Positions 19,233-19,815 of a stretch of 19,815 bases of DNA are shown here, piece by piece. Location: positions 1 through 19,815 of the forward strand of contig CARTQV010000008.1 of the NCBI GenBank assembly GCA_949070545.1. Direction: 5' to 3'. The position numbers and the translations under genes were made by a program. How positions within the stretch are numbered: the stretch's first letter is position 1; each line of letters starts with the position of its first letter. The notes beneath the pieces are model-generated. The model was not told the DNA's origin and ran no database searches. It worked only from the letters and a program-made list of their open reading frames with translations. The stretch is from an uncultured Candidatus Saccharibacteria bacterium (GTDB lineage Bacteria; Patescibacteriota; Saccharimonadia; Saccharimonadales; Saccharimonadaceae).

Positions 19233-19815
19233 TTATTTTGGCTGCGTGAGACGATAAAAGAGTTCTACAATCTTTTTTGCTTGGCGGCCATACTTATTCT
19301 CGATCTTCTTAAACCTCCGGAAACGGTGTTGTGCCGTCTCCGACAACAAGAAACTCATCCCGCTAATACCCTTTTGGAAGCATGGGCTACAAAACCCACA
19401 AGCCTTACCGTTTATTGGTTTATGGCAAAACCAAATTTCCTTCATAATGTCTTCATAATGCCATTCATGTATGTTTTTCAGCATTTCCGGTTCTGTTGTG
19501 TCTATAATCGGAAAATCAAAGTTGCCTAGTAATTTTACAATCGCCTCTTGGCTTTTATTTTTATCCACTCGAAAGTCTGGCGTCATTTCTCCGAACAGCT
19601 GAATCGCTGTCGCAAGTCCGCCCGTTTCTGTCTTAGAAACTTTTTCGACTCCGACAGAAATAATTGGATATTCCTTATGATATTTTTCTGCAAAACTCGC
19701 CAAATATTCGTATTGATAGCCTATTGGTCTACGTTTTTGCCTTTTTAGAACTTTATTTATTTGTTTTAAAGCCTTACGAATATCTTTTTTTATTTCGATA
19801 TCGCGTAGGTCGTAT
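19233..19815 (-). CDS. QueC-like protein (7-cyano-7-deazaguanine synthase-related), C-terminal part, truncated at the window edge
   Basis: On the minus strand the frame is open from the right edge to the stop at 19233, about 193 residues; the TTG at 19703 is just an internal codon. The C-terminal WFCHKPINGKACGFCSPCFQ carries Cys-x8-Cys-G-x-Cys-x2-Cys, which resembles the zinc-binding cluster near the end of QueC-type PP-loop enzymes. The preceding helix-strand pattern (FPIIDTTEPEMLKNIHEW) also fits the last third of that fold. The PP-loop itself would lie beyond the window, so ATP-pyrophosphatase activity cannot be confirmed. The visible upstream part is Lys-rich. It converges on the retropepsin-like gene with a 9-nt gap. 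It could belong to a queuosine pathway or a DNA deazaguanine system. Confidence 0.5.
   Translation of the reverse strand, partial: YDLRDIEIKKDIRKALKQINKVLKRQKRRPIGYQYEYLASFAEKYHKEYPIISVGVEKVSKTETGGLATAIQLFGEMTPDFRVDKNKSQEAIVKLLGNFDFPIIDTTEPEMLKNIHEWHYEDIMKEIWFCHKPINGKACGFCSPCFQKGISGMSFLLSETAQHRFRRFKKIENKYGRQAKKIVELFYRLTQPK

Noticed and set aside
1..19815. CRISPR array or insertion sequence with transposase
   Set aside because: No regularly spaced direct repeats and no transposase, integrase or resolvase frame were seen on either strand.

Overview
The window looks like chromosomal DNA from a small-genome bacterium of the Candidate Phyla Radiation, most plausibly Ca. Saccharibacteria. This is an inference from compact gene packing, a NusA that ends after its KH domains, a surface-polysaccharide locus, and isolated dnaK and dnaJ genes. 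TAA, TAG and TGA all act as stops, so the UGA=Gly code of Gracilibacteria/Absconditabacteria does not apply. No taxonomic marker was searched.

Layout. 1-253: end of a Wzt/TagH-like polysaccharide ABC-transporter ATPase. 290-2611 (minus): operon of a DUF5684-like membrane protein, galE and a GT2 glycosyltransferase. 2701-6972 (plus, divergent): polysaccharide operon of a polyprenyl-phosphate sugar transferase, a GT4 glycosyltransferase and an O-antigen ligase/polymerase-like protein, followed by a terminator and an initiator tRNA-Met. 7380-8810: isolated unit with a 334-aa orphan protein behind a long structured leader. 8824-10054 (minus): nusA with an attenuator-like leader. 10058-11245: two-domain NUDIX protein. 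11302-13519: dnaK under two CIRCE/promoter modules. 13557-14792 (minus): CCA/poly(A)-polymerase-head-like protein with an acidic tail. 14955-15646: small DUF1874-like protein behind a structured leader. 16121-19223: C45-type Ntn hydrolase, TylF-like methyltransferase, CIRCE-controlled class-B dnaJ and a retropepsin-like 'zinc protease', almost all with leaderless-type promoters. 19233-19815 (minus): C-terminal part of a QueC-like protein running off the window.

The most notable structure is a pair of related hairpin elements at 4131-4246 and 11414-11549. Each has a core of exactly 60 nt (41/60 identical without gaps) closed by a long stem: 28 bp and perfect in the first, 38 positions in the second with most substitutions tolerated as G-U pairs. 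Inner-stem positions change in compensatory fashion, which points to a structured RNA read on the plus strand. The first copy sits a few codons inside the GT4 gene. Removing exactly the 116-nt element joins ATG-ATG-GCG to AAA-CCA-CGT and restores a normal GT4 N-terminus behind a good ribosome binding site. As it stands, the element supplies a new start codon and 20 residues. The second copy lies in the dnaK leader.

Three regulatory patterns recur. Several genes have exactly 6 nt between the -10 hexamer and the ATG, so their mRNAs should be leaderless. Four promoters share TTGACA/T-N10-TCTGTGC-TANAAT. Three single-gene units (7724, 10222, 15256) combine that promoter with a 130-310-nt hairpin-rich leader, a strong Shine-Dalgarno and terminator-like hairpins downstream. 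They may share a regulatory logic or a foreign origin.
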